Notes: generated by a model from the letters alone, not told the origin. Positions 20,695 to 33,511 are shown, counted from the first letter of the stretch. The stretch is DNA of 64,000 nt from Coleophoma eucalyptorum (GCA_026120035.1 JALRME010000030.1:1-64000), one strand, 5' to 3'. A program made the numbers and translations.

Positions 20695-21289
20695 GACTGT
20701 TAAAATTACTAAATCTGCTTGGTCTTTTATCATATACGTAGGCTTAAAGTTTTCTTCCATCATACTTTACCAAAGTTCCATGCTATAAGTAATCTAATCC
20801 TATGTTGTGGAGGGAATAGAATTTGGTTTTTCATAAAAGTATATAGTAAAAACAAAGAGTAGGTGGGCGAGAGTCAAAGAGTAAGTATATGCCAACCCCA
20901 TAAAGCAAAAATGCAAAAACATACAACAGTAGGTATTCGCTGGTGGTCACCCACCCAACTACTAATCTACCGATCTGAGGCTTATGTATGGCAGAGCGGA
21001 CGGGATGCCCAGTTCTCCTCAGTCTATGGTCGTATGTGCTGGGAATCCTAGTATTTTGATTTATGTACCTAGAGGGTCAAGTTCTTCACAAACATTTGGG
21101 CTTGGGTGACTTCGGAGTCGGCGGATAGTTGAACCGACCGACCGGAGCTAATACCGCCGATGGTTGAACCGAGTTATTCGAGGGTTTGCCTCTTTACACT
21201 ATACATTGTAACTGCGATCGATTAAAAGCCCCGAGGTTGACATTGCGCAGCAGATATCAACTGGTATATATGTTGCCTATAACTTAAAT
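20695..21289. other. Intergenic, nothing recognised
   Basis: About 600 bp between the HET relic and the Zn2Cys6 gene. CCGACCGACCGG and repeated GGTTGAACCGA segments occur at about 21120-21180. These CGG/CCG-rich words could be regulator sites, but nothing proves it. Confidence 0.4.
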
Positions 21290-23722
21290 ATGACATCCTA
21301 TGACAACGATAGCCTTATTTTGAACGCACCCCCAATAACACCTTCAGCACCTCAGGCTCCGTCTACGCCGATCAGCCAAGAAGCTTCCCAACAATACCCT
21401 AGGTAATCAATACTATGCTTGCGCTTTACTTAGTTTTATCAAGGATTCTAGCTACGCTGGGAAGCTTGGCTAATCTTCTCCTGCGACATAGGTCAAGGAA
21501 ACCGCGCCGTGAGCGGAAAGCAGCGTGCACGGAATGCAGGCAGCAAAAAGTGAGTTCACTACCATCTACCATGATAGGGCACGGTTATCAAGCTTATTTG
21601 CCTCCAAGTTGAGATGCGACTTTCATTTAAACCCCAATAGGCCTTGCTCAAGATGCAGCAAGCTCTACCTTTCGTGTTTTCAAGCCCCAGGTTTCCAAAG
21701 AGTGGAAGTGAGGAAGTCAGTAGCCCATAAATGCGCTACTAGTTACGACTCGCAGTCTAAATAATGGGCCATCGTAGATCAAGAAGGTCGAAAAGTAGCT
21801 ATGATGAAAATAACGACATCCAACAGAAGACTAAGCAGTCTCATACTAATACTGATAGATTTGCTATGCCTATGACCAGCCGTAAGCTCAATCAGGACCA
21901 TGCGAAACCTACGACGCGTCTGACACATACAGTAGACACAGATAGTGCGCCATCGACCATCATCCCCCCAAGTGATACGATCTCAAACTTTGAGCTGAGC
22001 CTGCCAGTTCCTCAGCTAGCATTTACCCAGTCCCGATCCTTGTCAGAATTCTGTGTCAGTGACAAGATCATTGATGAATGTTTTGATATGTATGTATGAT
22101 CTGGCGTGCCAGTTATACTTTTGATGTTGATTCAATGATATGCAGATTCTTCTCTCACTACTCACCGCTCCTTCCAATATTCACAGCGCGTCTGATCCCA
22201 AATGATTGCTACCATAAGTCTCTCACTCTGTTCTGGGCCATAATCGCCATCGGATCCAGATCGTTGCTTTCCGACCCAACTTTACTGCAGGGTTTAGCAC
22301 CGGAAGTTCTGAACCTGAGTCTCACATCTTTTCAGCATCGACGAAGTCAGCTTGATGATATCAAAGGGTTACTGCTACTGTGTACTTGGCCCTGTCCGAG
22401 CACTACCTTATTGAAAGATAATACCGTCGCACTCAGTGGCTTACTACTAAGCTTATCCATGCAGGCTGGTTTACATGTACCAACTAGTGCATTTGCACAT
22501 TTAACGGGTGTGGGGACAGAGAAACAATCAGATAGACAGGTCGAACTAGCAAGCCTCTGGGCCAATGTTGTTATTGTTTGTCAGAGGTAATTTTTCTCAA
22601 GACCTTTGATCTAATTCTTTGCTAAATAAAGTCTTTGCACATTTTAGTACGATGGCGCTTGGTGGCTATCCCTCAATAGTATCCTTTACTAATATGGCGA
22701 GCTCTTCATTTGAGAAGACGTCCTGGCAACTTCTCCCCAACAATTTGAAGCTGCGATATAAGGCGCATGCGTTGCTCTCCAGGTTTGAATCCGTAATCGT
22801 TGAACTAGGTCTAGATGGTGGGCCAACTTCGGAGCAGAGTGTACTGCCTACCCGGATCAAGGCAGCGGAGACTCAATTGGACAAACTACATATCGAGTTC
22901 TGCTCAACCACCAGTAAGCAATTGAATATATCTTGTCGATAATAACCATGGTCTGAATGATTTTGTAGGTATGCCATATGATGAAATATACGTCCAAATA
23001 TCCTGCTTGCTTTTGCAAGTACTACAGCTGCACTGCAATGCAGATGTAAGTAATAAGAACGAGTTTTGTCGGCTCTTCTCTACTGCTTCAGCTCTGATCA
23101 TGGCCGTCAAAACTCTTGACAATACCACAAATATTGCTTCCTATGCACCCAGCTACCTTTCGACAAGTATATCTCTAGCAGCATTCACGTTGCTTAGGAT
23201 GACTAAAAGCCCATTTGAACAGGTTTTGGACCTTCAAGTCAAAGAAGAAGGGAAATCTGCCATTTTTACCGCCGTTAACCTATTAAAGCAAATGTCTCTT
23301 GTGAATAATGACACCTGTGCCAAAAGCGCAGAGTTTCTATCGACAATGTGGACAAACAAAAGCTTTTTCAAGACATCAGACCTTTATGGCTGCTGTAAAC
23401 TACGTATTCGTAACCGCCTATCGATGAGTGTAGTATTTGATAGTATATTCGTATGGATAGAGACCTATGGCTGCACAAAAGTTGTCCCAACACGGCTTCT
23501 TATATCATCAGACGGTTCGATGGCTCTGAGTTTGTTCGTGGGAAGCGGATACGCTAACAGTTTCTAATAGCACCTGAATCTTCCAGAGGATTGAGTGATA
23601 CTCCACATTCACTCAACGATGGGTCAAACAATGGTCACCTATCTTCTTCCATCAATGAGCGATGGCTTTATGAGTTGGACTGGAGCTTGAGCATAGATAA
23701 TTTGATGACTGAATTGCCCTAG
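21290..23722 (+). CDS. Zn2Cys6 transcription factor, PrtT/Leu3-like
   Basis: Proposed exons: 21290-21402, 21492-21549, 21609-21715, 21778-22089, 22146-22586, 22648-22913 and 22969 onward. All junction phases agree up to the last exon. The binuclear cluster is Cys50, 53, 60, 70, 73, 80 (ACTECRQQK joined to LRCD, then PCSRCSKLYLSC), followed by a basic linker RVEVRKSRRSKSS. The wide third spacing and the CTECRQQK start recall the PrtT and Leu3 class that controls secreted proteases or branched-chain amino-acid genes. The fungal-specific regulatory domain begins at FFSHYSPLLPIF. The C terminus is uncertain: the frame from 22969 ends at 23567. The family-like tail DWSLSIDNLMTELP lies in another frame ending at 23722. 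A 128-bp intron 23443-23570 (donor GTATAT, GCTAAC branch site) would join them in phase to give 640 residues. A frameshift is the alternative. Confidence 0.75.
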
Positions 23723-23896
23723 GAACTTTTATAGGCTGAGTTCAAGTTCTATAAATGCTTTTCTTATATTCTGCTTTCTAAATTTACATAGAGCTTAATG
23801 TTACAGCACATCAAACATAGTTTATAAGGATATGAATCTTAGATATCCGTCACAAGAGAAGAAGCACAAAAAGGTCAACAAAGTCATAAAATGCAA

Positions 23897-25348
23897 TTAG
23901 CTTTCACCTTCCTTGCCCGACTCCCAAGTTGGATCCACTTGAGCTACAGCAACAGATCCTCGATGTCGAACCACTCTTGCAAGGCCAGTACCATGATCAA
24001 CAAGAGAAAAGCCCCAGTGGGCAAGCTCTCTCTCCTCTCTAGGCACCCCGAGCATATAGGTGTCATCAGCGTATACATTAAGGGCATTCTCTCTCGTGGC
24101 TTGTAACATCCAACCCAAGGTACTATCTGGGATTGGCTTGATGCTGAGCCGTTCATAATCGCTACCACTACGCAGTGTACCAGGAAGCGCATGGCTACCG
24201 AGTAGGCATATTAAAGCAATCCAGTACCCGGTGGTGATGCACAAAATGAGCCCCGCAAATATAACGAGAACTATGATTGCCGGCGATATGTAAGTCATCG
24301 TGATAGCGCATCCATAGAAATTAGTATCTATCGGAGAGCTCAACAAGCTGTTACTCCCTCCTTGGACCATTGTCATAGTGTTGAGCAGTCGCTCTAAACT
24401 AGTAGCTGTGGTATCCGATGCGTTGGTTCCGTCTCCATTGTATATAGCTCCATCGAGATTAGGAGCCCACCGGCTGAGAGCTTCTATACTATCCATCTGT
24501 CTCAGAAGGTCTGTGACATCTTGGATATTCCGTTCAGAACCCACGGTGCACTTGTATGTTCTCATGGTCTTCGGATCTGTCAAAACTGGTGATGTATAAG
24601 CGTCAACCGACACTAGAACGTCAAATGGCTCGGTGGTAGTATCTTGACTATAGGAACTCGACCATATAACAAGATGAGTACTCTGATTCCGTCCATTACG
24701 GACCTCGGTGTAGCTCTTCGTCTTATATTGTTGTTCAAGTCCAGCTAGCGAATCAGCTATTTCCTCAGCTGGTGCAGAAGCTGAGAAATTGATGTCTGCA
24801 TCCTTGTCCTGGCATTTCCATGATCCTAGAACATCGTAATCTGATGCACAGACAGTTGGGTCATCCACACCCGGCACTTTGCGGTATATTCCAGCTTTGC
24901 ACCCATTGTAAGAACTATATATCTGGGCATTGGATGCGATAAGAGCTGGATAGCCATTTGGTGGCGGCACAAAATAATGCTCTGAATTTCCAGCCCAGTT
25001 CATGACAAGCCCGGTGTCGAACGGGCAAGCTCCCGGCAGCGTAGTTTGGTGTACAAGTGAAGCGACAGCAAGATCTGCGGTCAGCGTAATGACACTGGCG
25101 ATGAGCATCGTCAATCCGAGCCACCAGCCTCCAGGGAGCCTATGTAGTTTCCACGCGCAGATCAATACATCACGCGCCCGAACCCAGCCGGTCATTTGAT
25201 GCAACTGCACGGTCTTTCCATGGAGAAGAGCCAGCTTTGTAGAGTATTTGCAACATTGACTGCCGATGACCGCGAGGAGTGCAACTGTGCCAATGAAGAA
25301 GATTCGAAGGCAGAGACGTACAACAATGCTTGATATTTCGGAGATCAT
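23897..25348 (-). CDS. Unknown multi-pass membrane protein with extracellular domain
   Basis: Encodes 483 residues from ATG 25348, no intron needed. Two or three N-terminal hydrophobic segments are visible (about 9-30, and 85-107 reading GLTMLIASVITLTADLAVAS). A polar domain with several Cys and N-x-S/T sites follows (about 110-370), then one or two long membrane segments near 375-410 (ISPAIIVLVIFAGLILCITTG) and a cytoplasmic tail of about 75 residues. The plan suggests a plasma-membrane protein with a glycosylated ectodomain between the helices. I recognise no enzyme or transporter motif. Similar unnamed proteins seem common in Leotiomycetes (from memory). The gene at 42704-44572 has the same layout. 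It converges with the Zn2Cys6 gene 175 bp away. Confidence 0.7.
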   Translation of the reverse strand: MISEISSIVVRLCLRIFFIGTVALLAVIGSQCCKYSTKLALLHGKTVQLHQMTGWVRARDVLICAWKLHRLPGGWWLGLTMLIASVITLTADLAVASLVHQTTLPGACPFDTGLVMNWAGNSEHYFVPPPNGYPALIASNAQIYSSYNGCKAGIYRKVPGVDDPTVCASDYDVLGSWKCQDKDADINFSASAPAEEIADSLAGLEQQYKTKSYTEVRNGRNQSTHLVIWSSSYSQDTTTEPFDVLVSVDAYTSPVLTDPKTMRTYKCTVGSERNIQDVTDLLRQMDSIEALSRWAPNLDGAIYNGDGTNASDTTATSLERLLNTMTMVQGGSNSLLSSPIDTNFYGCAITMTYISPAIIVLVIFAGLILCITTGYWIALICLLGSHALPGTLRSGSDYERLSIKPIPDSTLGWMLQATRENALNVYADDTYMLGVPREERELAHWGFSLVDHGTGLARVVRHRGSVAVAQVDPTWESGKEGES

Positions 25349-27142
25349 GATTACAGACGATGAATTGGAATTTGTAGCTGGAGTTGAGGAGATTTCAGAA
25401 GAGCAGCCTCAAGCTTGATAAACCAAAGGATCCCAAAAGATCGCAAAGCGCGAAACGGATAATGGAAAACAGGTCGTCCCCAAGTCCTTTCTTTGAAATT
25501 TAGCTTTGAAGAGTGTGTTATAGTTCGTTCATCTTTATCCCCAACTCTGCCTTGGAATCTGACTTGTACTTTTATTTGCACTTTCCGCAACTCCGGAGCT
25601 GAGCTGGTCGTATCTAGGTCAGCCGCGATAAGAAATGTGCCGGAAAAGTTTATTCTTATTCCATGGTGCCATGATGTTTGCGACAAGAATCGCTTAATCC
25701 AGTAAAAGTTTGTTGTTAGAGATGTACTAAAGGTATGAATTGGGCAAGTCAGAGGCTTAAAATATAGAATGATAGGCCAGAATTCGATGACTTGTAGATC
25801 TCTGTGGTTGGAAAACTTTACCAAGGTTGAAGTCTGTGGCAACATCACTTTCTCTTTTCGGACATCTAGACAACTTTCATGGTTGTTCACATTGGAGAAT
25901 TTGGCATTGTGTCCCGCTGCTACTGTTGCTATGTGAAACTTAACCATTATGACAACCGATTTCATTCATTATTAGAATTAATTTAAGTGATAACCAGTAT
26001 TTCAATCCAATTTATCGAATATGCCTTTTGCAGTTTCATATTTTCGGCTGCCGAAATGTTTCACAGAGCAAGGAGAAGAACAATTGCCAGAAGCAGCCGG
26101 CTTTGAGACTGTTATGTTTGGTCTGGAAGCCATAAGCTGGCTGTGTAATAAGTGCTCTACTCTCTTGTAGGTTGTAAATTTTTTGCCTTCGCATAATCTT
26201 CCTAAATGATATTAGCTACATAGCCTCGATAGTGTACGTGAACCTAAGAGGTGTTGAATTCCTGCCACATGGACTTTGTTGACACGGCCACGAAGGCGGT
26301 TAGATGCGGCAATATCTGTACTTGTACGTAACTTCGCAGAACTGATTCTTTTGCCTCATTACTGGATTCCTGCCAATACCAGTGGATTCTTCCTACTGCG
26401 TGATCTTTCTCTGAGTTATGTGTTTATAGGATGTATTCTCGATTTCAATCCATTCATGCTTTAGCTATGTAAGCTTGACCCAGAACAATGCAAGTCAAAT
26501 ATAGTAGCGTGTCACGGCCGATGGGGTTCCGATTTCAGTACTGCATGGGTCAACGTCCAATCATACAAGGTGTATGCTATCTGTCTCTTATCGACTCGAC
26601 TCGCTTTACAACTTTGCCCAAGCCTCGGATAGAGCTTAAGTACGGGTTGTGTAAGAGTGAAATCTATGTATATCTCTACGGGTGTGCCTTCTCCTAGCCA
26701 AAAGTTCTACAGCCTACTCCAACCACTCTCATTCTCGAGCGAGGGCAGACCAAGAGTATCTGCGTCGGTAATCATGCAATCGCCACACGAGGTGCTATAG
26801 CTACAACCGGTTGCGGTTGGCTAGGGGCAGGGGATTTCCAGCCTCAGGCATGAAAGAGAGTTCGTACTGCTCAATCTGCAACTGATGCCGAGCAAGCTAA
26901 TTGGTCTCTCCGGTCTCCCCTCCTAGCTATTCAAGGGAAGTTGTACTTTGGGACCAGGCAATCTTCTGTTCTCTGGCGCAATATTCTATAGCCCCTCTAT
27001 CACCATTATGATACATGTAGGGAAGCTTTTAATTTAAGATGTCATAAATCATTGTATCATTTTCGCTCGAACTCCACGCATATATAATCTTACAATATCA
27101 TAATACATCCAGACTCCAAACATTTATGCAAATATTACGTGC
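25349..27142. other. No confident gene
   Basis: A minus-strand frame of about 205 codons (25351-25965) ends just before the membrane protein gene. It has no recognised motif and is likely upstream sequence, although a stretch near 25400-25600 looks protein-like. The remainder shows only short frames. Confidence 0.4.
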
Positions 27143-27736
27143 CTAATCCGACATCTCGAGCTCTGCAGCCTCAAGGGCAAGCTGCTGCTTCTTCAACTCA
27201 ATCGCCCTCTTCTTCTTGGCCAAGTCCTTGGCCTTCTTCTGCTCGGCCGTGAGCACCTGCTTGGGTGCTGCAGCTGGAGCTCGTGGCGCCTCTCTTGGGA
27301 TATAAGCCTGGGCTTGTGGTACATAAGCTTGGGCTTGTGTCTGTCGTTGTTGAACAGAGTTGATGGGTTCGCCCCATGCATTAACTTGTGGCTGTTGTTG
27401 CGCTTGGCCGCCGGACCCGAGCTATTATCCCAGACATTAGTTTCTGCTGAATCGAGTTGAGTACAGGTGTTGATAGTGGAGATTGCTTACAATAGGAAGT
27501 TGGTCGGTTACGCCTCCAACGGTCTGGAGTAGAGGAGAGGTGATTGCGCCGACAATAGGGAGACCCTTGGTTGTATCATCAACTGTGCCTAGGAGTCTGC
27601 GTGAAACCAAGTCAGTTGTTGTTCAGAGATATCATGCTAATAGTTTGAAAATAAAACATATAATTTACCCTCCAAGGAGACCACCACCGGTGCCCCTGTT
27701 GTTGTTGTTTCCACCGCCTCCAAGTAGTCCGGCCAT
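27143..27736 (-). CDS. Small conserved-looking protein, Gly/Asn-rich start and charged coiled tail
   Basis: Three exons: 27736-27669, 27596-27491 and 27421-27143. Introns of 72 and 69 bp have GTAAAT and GTAAGC donors and CGCAG and AATAG acceptors; phases agree and give 150 residues. The protein begins MAGLLGGGGNNNNRGTGGG, repeats the GLLGG theme across the first splice (GLLGTVDDTTKGLPIVG), then VGGVTDQLPI. A Gln-rich middle follows (QAQQQPQ, QRQTQAQA), and it ends in a Lys/Glu/Ala-rich helix (KAKDLAKKKRAIELKKQQ, then ELEMSD). There is no signal peptide or membrane span. Splice consistency and ordered composition argue for a real gene. The function is unknown, and I do not assign a family. Confidence 0.7.
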
Positions 27737-30299
27737 TTTGATATTCTTTTGGTTGATTTTAAAGGCTTTAATATGGTAATGATTTTAGGATGGTGAAGTG
27801 CACGATTGAGTCAAAGCTGTTCTTATTGTGGATGGATATCGAGTATTTGATCTCGCAGCCGCTTCCCTCAGTATATAACTTTCCATCGCCGGCTCCTCGA
27901 GATGCGTTCATAGGCACATCGGCACCACAAACCTGTTTCCCACTCCGGTATGCACTCAAGAATCACCCGTTCCAGCGAGGAGGTATAGGATGACGTAGTG
28001 AGGGGTGGGAGACCGGGGGAGTTTGGCGACTCGCTTCAGAAAAACGGGAGGGAGGCTCAGGGATCAAGGATCTCGTGTCGCGCCACAAAGGCTCAGGGTG
28101 AAAGTGGTTGGTGAATTCTGGCGATGCGTGATGTTTTGTTGCACGACAGAGTCCGTCGACCATCGGTGATGGCGGTGATGATGATGATGATGACAGGATG
28201 CAGGGTTTGGGTTCAGATTTGAAAGCTCTACATTGGTTGGGTTTCAGGTTAAGTCGTAGCATCGAGATCACCAACCGTAGTCACTTGCCGAAGGAATCCC
28301 AGCTGCATCGAAATCGATGCTAGGTAGAATGTTCTCGAGACAGAATTACGTCTCATGCATCGAGAGTGTTTGCAACCTTTGGGAGTGTCCAGTAGATAAC
28401 AACTTGATTAAGCGCCTTCAGCCATGGTCGTTGACGTTATGGTATACGTCTCATATTCTCAAGCCCAATTTCAATTGCCAAAGTGGTTCCACAGTAAGTG
28501 GGATAGATACCTCACCAACGAGAGAGAAATGAATAATACATTTGTACCATTAAAGTAAATTTAAGCAAGAGCTTCATGGATAGTCGCCAGCCCCTCGCGA
28601 TAGCATTACTCAAGCAGAGCATAACCCATTTTCGACCTTCTATGATATATGATATGGTGAATCCGCAGAAGTCAAACACAATCTAGCCGTAAGTTCATTC
28701 AAGTGATTTACTAAATATGCGCCCACCATGTCTGCCCAATACATGCATAGCATTTTGCAACTGCAGTACCAATTCTAATAAACTTCCACTGCGACTATAA
28801 TAAAAGTTATTTCTGATCTAACTTATTCTTCACCGACACACCTAAACATCCAAATCGAATAAGATCACAGAATAAAACAGTTTTAAACACATTTTCATAT
28901 TTCTTTTTATTGAAAGTCTAGGTATCTCTTAATATAGGTAGGGCTTTAGCGCCTATTCTGAACTGATTCGCTCAAATTACGTATGGGCAACTTTGTGAAC
29001 TCGGCGATTAATCAAGATTATGTTCACCTTATCGTTAATTGCCCACGTTTTCCTCCTGCCTAAACAACTTGGCCGTACAGGCACCGCCATAATTGATTCC
29101 ACGGCCGTGAAGCCTAGCAGTTTGATAATGTATTCGGGTTCTCAAGCATAGGTTCCGTGCAAAGTAACCGGAAACCTGTAATCCCACCCTTACAAAGCGG
29201 AGCAAGTCAGAAACTAGAAATCATGGGCACGAGATGTATCTTCGGCAGTATTGTGGTATCTCTCTTAGGAATCTCTTTCAGAGCCTTCGCTGCTTGACGA
29301 TGCTCTAGTTCGTATTCTAGTGTCACCATTAATTCGAAGCTCCTATTACGATAACTTGATTCATAGAGGTTGGCATTCACTCCACCAATGGCCGACGAAA
29401 GGATACGTTTACACTTTGCCTATTCAAGTATGTCCATGGTTTCATCGTCTATCCAGCTTGCACGATGACATCGATTTCATGCTTGATACGCATTTTCACC
29501 GCCTCGCGGGCTCAAGCGTGGCCGCATACTCAATCTTATGCCGTTCCAGTGGGCTTTATCAACACATTCAGCGGTCTGGTCATCAGTGAAATGACAACGC
29601 CGTGCATGCCTCTTAGTTTCTCGCATCAGAGGTCATAAGAAGAATAAGACCTGTAGATCTTGCTAGGATTGTATATCGAGCTTTGGAAAACATCAATTTA
29701 TTTTCGATCAAAAGCACATGAAAAAAATTTCAATCATTTCTAGGGCGGTACAGTTGGCTGCATGCGGTGATATCAAAGCTGACCAACACAAAATACAAGT
29801 AGAGCAGGCGGGCAATACACTTGGTGCCACTGTGCGTTTTGTCCATGCCTTCGAAGGGACAGCGAATACTTATCAATCCATTCTATTTAATTCCAGGAGC
29901 TTCAATAAACACGTTAGCAAGATGTTTAGTATATCTTATGAGTTACTATAATTGTCTATCAATTACTTCAGCTCGCATCGGCTAATTGTTGAATGCATTA
30001 TCAGTTATATCACTAGGAACTACCCAGTTATCGACCTTTTATCGGTGGTTAGGCAAGATACAGATAAGCAGCTTAAATAAATAGCTTGGAGTCTACTGTA
30101 ATTGGCAATTTCATAACCACGAATTCTAGTCGGTTCAGTACGAAAATCCCTTGGCTTTCATTAGGCGAAATGGTACCCCCATTCCTGGACCACGAAACCC
30201 AATTCCAATATTTGTCCATATAAAGAGGACATCTAGTGTATCCAATTCTCTTAGGTATACCCATGACTTAATTCTATATTGAAAATTAGCCGCAAGGCG
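27737..30299. other. Gene-poor stretch
   Basis: No gene recognised in 2.5 kb. A short ATG frame at about 29224-29297 reads like a lone signal peptide (24 codons) but has no continuation. CT-rich and GATGATGAT low-complexity DNA occurs near 28160-28195. Confidence 0.45.
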
Positions 30300-30401
30300 C
30301 TTACCCGTGAACTCACCGATTACCGCGCTGGACAGATATACACAGCCCATGTCAGGTCACAGTCCAGCGCATGTAAGCACCTCGGTGATAGCTTACGGGA
30401 T
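30300..30401. repeat. Imperfect inverted repeat (hairpin-forming, about 100 bp)
   Basis: The left arm (about 30303-30333) runs CCCGTGAACTCACCGATTAC then CGCGCTGGAC. The right arm, read on the opposite strand (30401-30362), runs CCCGTAAGCTATCACCGAGG then TGCTTACATGCGCTGGAC. GCGCTGGAC, TTAC, CACCGA and CCCGT are conserved in order, separated by about 28 bp of loop. It could be a small MITE remnant or a structured element. It lies about 180 bp before the HET gene start. Confidence 0.6.
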
Positions 30402-30576
30402 TGAGAGCGCGCCGGGATTCAACCCTTTTAAGTGAATCCACTTATCTCAGAAATACCGCTACTGTGCGTTCTTTTATTTATTAGAAAGAAAATGCAGGTA
30501 GTCTTTTTGACTCCTCCCACATTCTTTACGAAGCCACGCTAGCTTGTCGCACATCACGACGACCGCAAAATCCACA

Positions 30577-33274
30577 ATGCGACTAATTGATGCTTCCACA
30601 CTTGACCTCAAGGATTTTTTCGAGGGTCGCATCCCACCGTATGCAATCTTATCCCATGCGTGGGGACCTGAAGAGGTCACGCTCCAGAGCTTTCAACTTC
30701 GCAAAAGTACCCTCAGCGGCGGCTATATAAAGATTGCGCGGGCATGCGAGGAGGCTTTGAAGCACAAGCTCCAATATGTTTGGGTCGATACATGTTGTAT
30801 CGATAAAACCAGTAGCTCAGAGCTTACTGAGTCGATCAACTCCATGTTCAGATGGTACCAAATGGCTGATATATGTTTTGCATACCTCGTTGATGTACAT
30901 ACCACTACAATATCAGATTGGGATGGTCCCGGTCCTGACTTTGAGATCAGTGCCTGGTTCACGCGAGGGTGGACACTACAAGAGCTCCTGGCTCCCAAAA
31001 GAGTTCTTTTCTTTTTATCTGACTGGAACACGGCATTCGGCTTGGATATCGTAGTTGATCGGGTCAGCGAAATAACTGGCATTGCGCCACAGTATCTGTT
31101 ACATGATGATCAGAAGGCCCGGCAGTCGTGGATCAGTCATGCGAGTGTGGCAGAGAAGATGAGTTGGGCAGCAACACGAAAGACTACGGTGGCCGAGGAC
31201 ATGGCATATTGTCTTCTGGGTATTTTTGGTGTCAGTATGCCACTCATATATGGAGAAGGCAAGCAAGCATTCATCAGGTAAGCGTCTTATATCGTTGATA
31301 CTCGTTCCCGATGTGTAATTCAAATAAGTTTTGTTTGTTTTCTTTTCTAATACCATGGCTGACTCACATCCATGGATCAGACTTCAAGAGCAGATCATTC
31401 GACTTCGATTTGACCCGACCTTATTTGCATGGGATGCGGAAGCTGACGGCGAACCTCTCTTGCGTGAAGACCCACGGCGAAGAAACCCCTTAGTTTCTGC
31501 TGGGTTGTCGCCTTCGGAGTTAGGAGATGGTACTTGGGGTAAGGGACACCTAATGCCAAAAGTCAACCAGTCTTGGTTTGCTCTCACGATGCTCTCCGGG
31601 CTAGAACATCCCTGGGGCCATGTGCGCAATGGCTATGTCTCCAATTCGGTCACTGGATTCTTGGCGGAAAGTCCGAGACAATTTCGTTCGTGCAGCGACA
31701 TCGTTGCCAGCGAGGCTACGGTCCAATGGTCCCTGACAAGCAAAGGCAGCATCCTCATTCAACTACCAGTATCCGAGGACGAGTATCCGCACATGGTATT
31801 GCCATGTGGGATTCGAGGCGACCCTTTCAGCCTTTTGGCACTTCCTCTTGTTCCAGGCAGAGATCGTCAGTACCAGAGGGCCAACTACCCAGCCAAGGTC
31901 GTCAGTCATGATAAGTGGCAGCAATGGCCCATGAAGAACGTTGATCTAGTGTCACAGAATCAAGATTTGACAAGTTTATCAGACACCTTGAAAAGAATTC
32001 TTCATGTTCGGAAGATTCCACCTGGTTACGAGCTTTCTGAGGTGTACCCAGGTGAGGCCTGGTCTCCAGTTAATAGGACTATATCGTTACCATTTGTCCC
32101 TACGAATGAGTGGGATGGCACGCCCTCAGCTGTGCTTCTCCTAAAAAGTCCCAGAACCAATAAGTCATTTGCCGTAACTCTGAAAGCCCGGCAACCACGC
32201 TTGATCTCGATTTCTACCGATTTTGGAAACTTTGGGTCGATGCATATCGATTATGATTTCGTAGATGGTGCATCGGAAGGAGATCTCCCATCTATCTACG
32301 AAGGAAGCTATGCGTCTCGGCGTTTCCTTCGTGTCTTTCCTGAGGACTCAGTCCTCTACTCGGACGAGTCATACCCCGATGTTTTATATGCCAGTATCAC
32401 TAAGCAATCTCTGACAGGATCCAAATTTTACAGCATCAATATCCATCAAGTTTCTATTGCGGCACGTCCCATGATTGGATCCCAGTATGCAGTCATCAGC
32501 TCTCTTATGATGTCCAAATTCTTCTTTTATACAGATATTATTCTTCAGCCAGGCTCCCGGCAGCCACAGATCCCTTGGAATTCTACTTTTCTGGCAGGAC
32601 AAATGATTTTCGACCAATTGTGGACCTCCTCGTATTTTGATTTCGGATTAATCGAAAGCATCGGAGGCTTTTCCCAACAGCTTGGTGAGTTTGCAAGGTC
32701 ATACCTCATGTGTTCATCATGGGGAGTGATCTTTCTTCACCGCGTCGGTTCTCTAAAGATGGCTCAAAATATCTCAGTTGGGATGACAATCACCATAGCA
32801 GTGCTCCAATTTCTTCCATTGGTGTCAATAGTGGCACCCACTATGTCAAGCTGGCTGAGGAGATTGCGGGTTTCCCTATCAATCATAGTGGGCATGTCGC
32901 TTGGGGAGATCCTGTCCCTTGACAGATTTCTAGGGGTCTCTCAATGCCGTGTCTTTTGCGGAGCTCTGTTCTTCGTGATTCAAGTACGTGCAGCTAATTA
33001 CTTAGGTTGTGGAATCTCAGGCAAAGTATCCGGCACCTATACCTCTCTTGTACTTTTAGTTGTGGACTTTTTTCTATCACACTGTATGATTGGTTTGGGT
33101 TTTGGAACGGGACCAACCGGTAGTATTCATAACTACGCATTTAATGGCCAATACTGGGTCGTTCGATGGATAAGTAATTTTATCGGGAAGGCCTTTTTTT
33201 ACCTGAAAGTCTTGAATCTAACTGTACGCCTGTCTAGCTCAATTCATAGACATTTAGCCAACTATCGCACGTAA
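30577..33274 (+). CDS. HET-domain protein with membrane-spanning C terminus
   Basis: Exons 30577-31277 and 31381-33274 (103-bp intron, GTAAGC donor, ATCAG acceptor, phases agree), 864 residues. The start MRLIDASTL fits the HET-D/E-like class. The HET domain (about 23-235) shows YAILSHAWGPEEVTLQSF, YVWVDTCCIDKTSSSELTES, FTRGWTLQELLAPKRVLFF and AEDMAYCLLGIFGVSMPLIY. HET domains act in non-self recognition and cell death. After residue 235 there is no NACHT or WD40 repeat. A long region without recognised motifs is followed by hydrophobic stretches near 700-722, 757-776 and 790-812 that look like membrane helices. Coupling HET to membrane helices suggests a membrane-anchored or pore-type executor, which is inference. 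The intact frame contrasts with the broken HET gene at 18834-20694. Confidence 0.85.
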
Positions 33275-33511
33275 AGATACTTCGTACAGAATTAAGATAA
33301 AATAACATCTCCCCAGTTTATGGTTTCATAGAAACAAATCAGGATAGATAGAAATCGTTATATTAGAGGAATAGCGTATTTCAGGCAGTATCTATTTCTA
33401 TGTCTATATTCTATACAATTAAACAACCTCCATTGATCCCATCTACCATCTATTACAATCTAAGAACAGAAAGAAATCCCTTCTTCCAATAATTACTTAG
33501 TCTAAAATCCT

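Noticed and set aside
25351..25965. 205-codon minus-strand frame upstream of the membrane protein
   Set aside because: Different frame from the downstream gene, no recognised motif; kept only as a remark on the intergenic stretch.
29224..29297. 24-codon frame that looks like a complete signal peptide
   Set aside because: Stops immediately and no donor site links it to a further exon.
31099..31356. Minus-strand frame inside the HET gene
   Set aside because: Antisense shadow of a well-supported coding exon.
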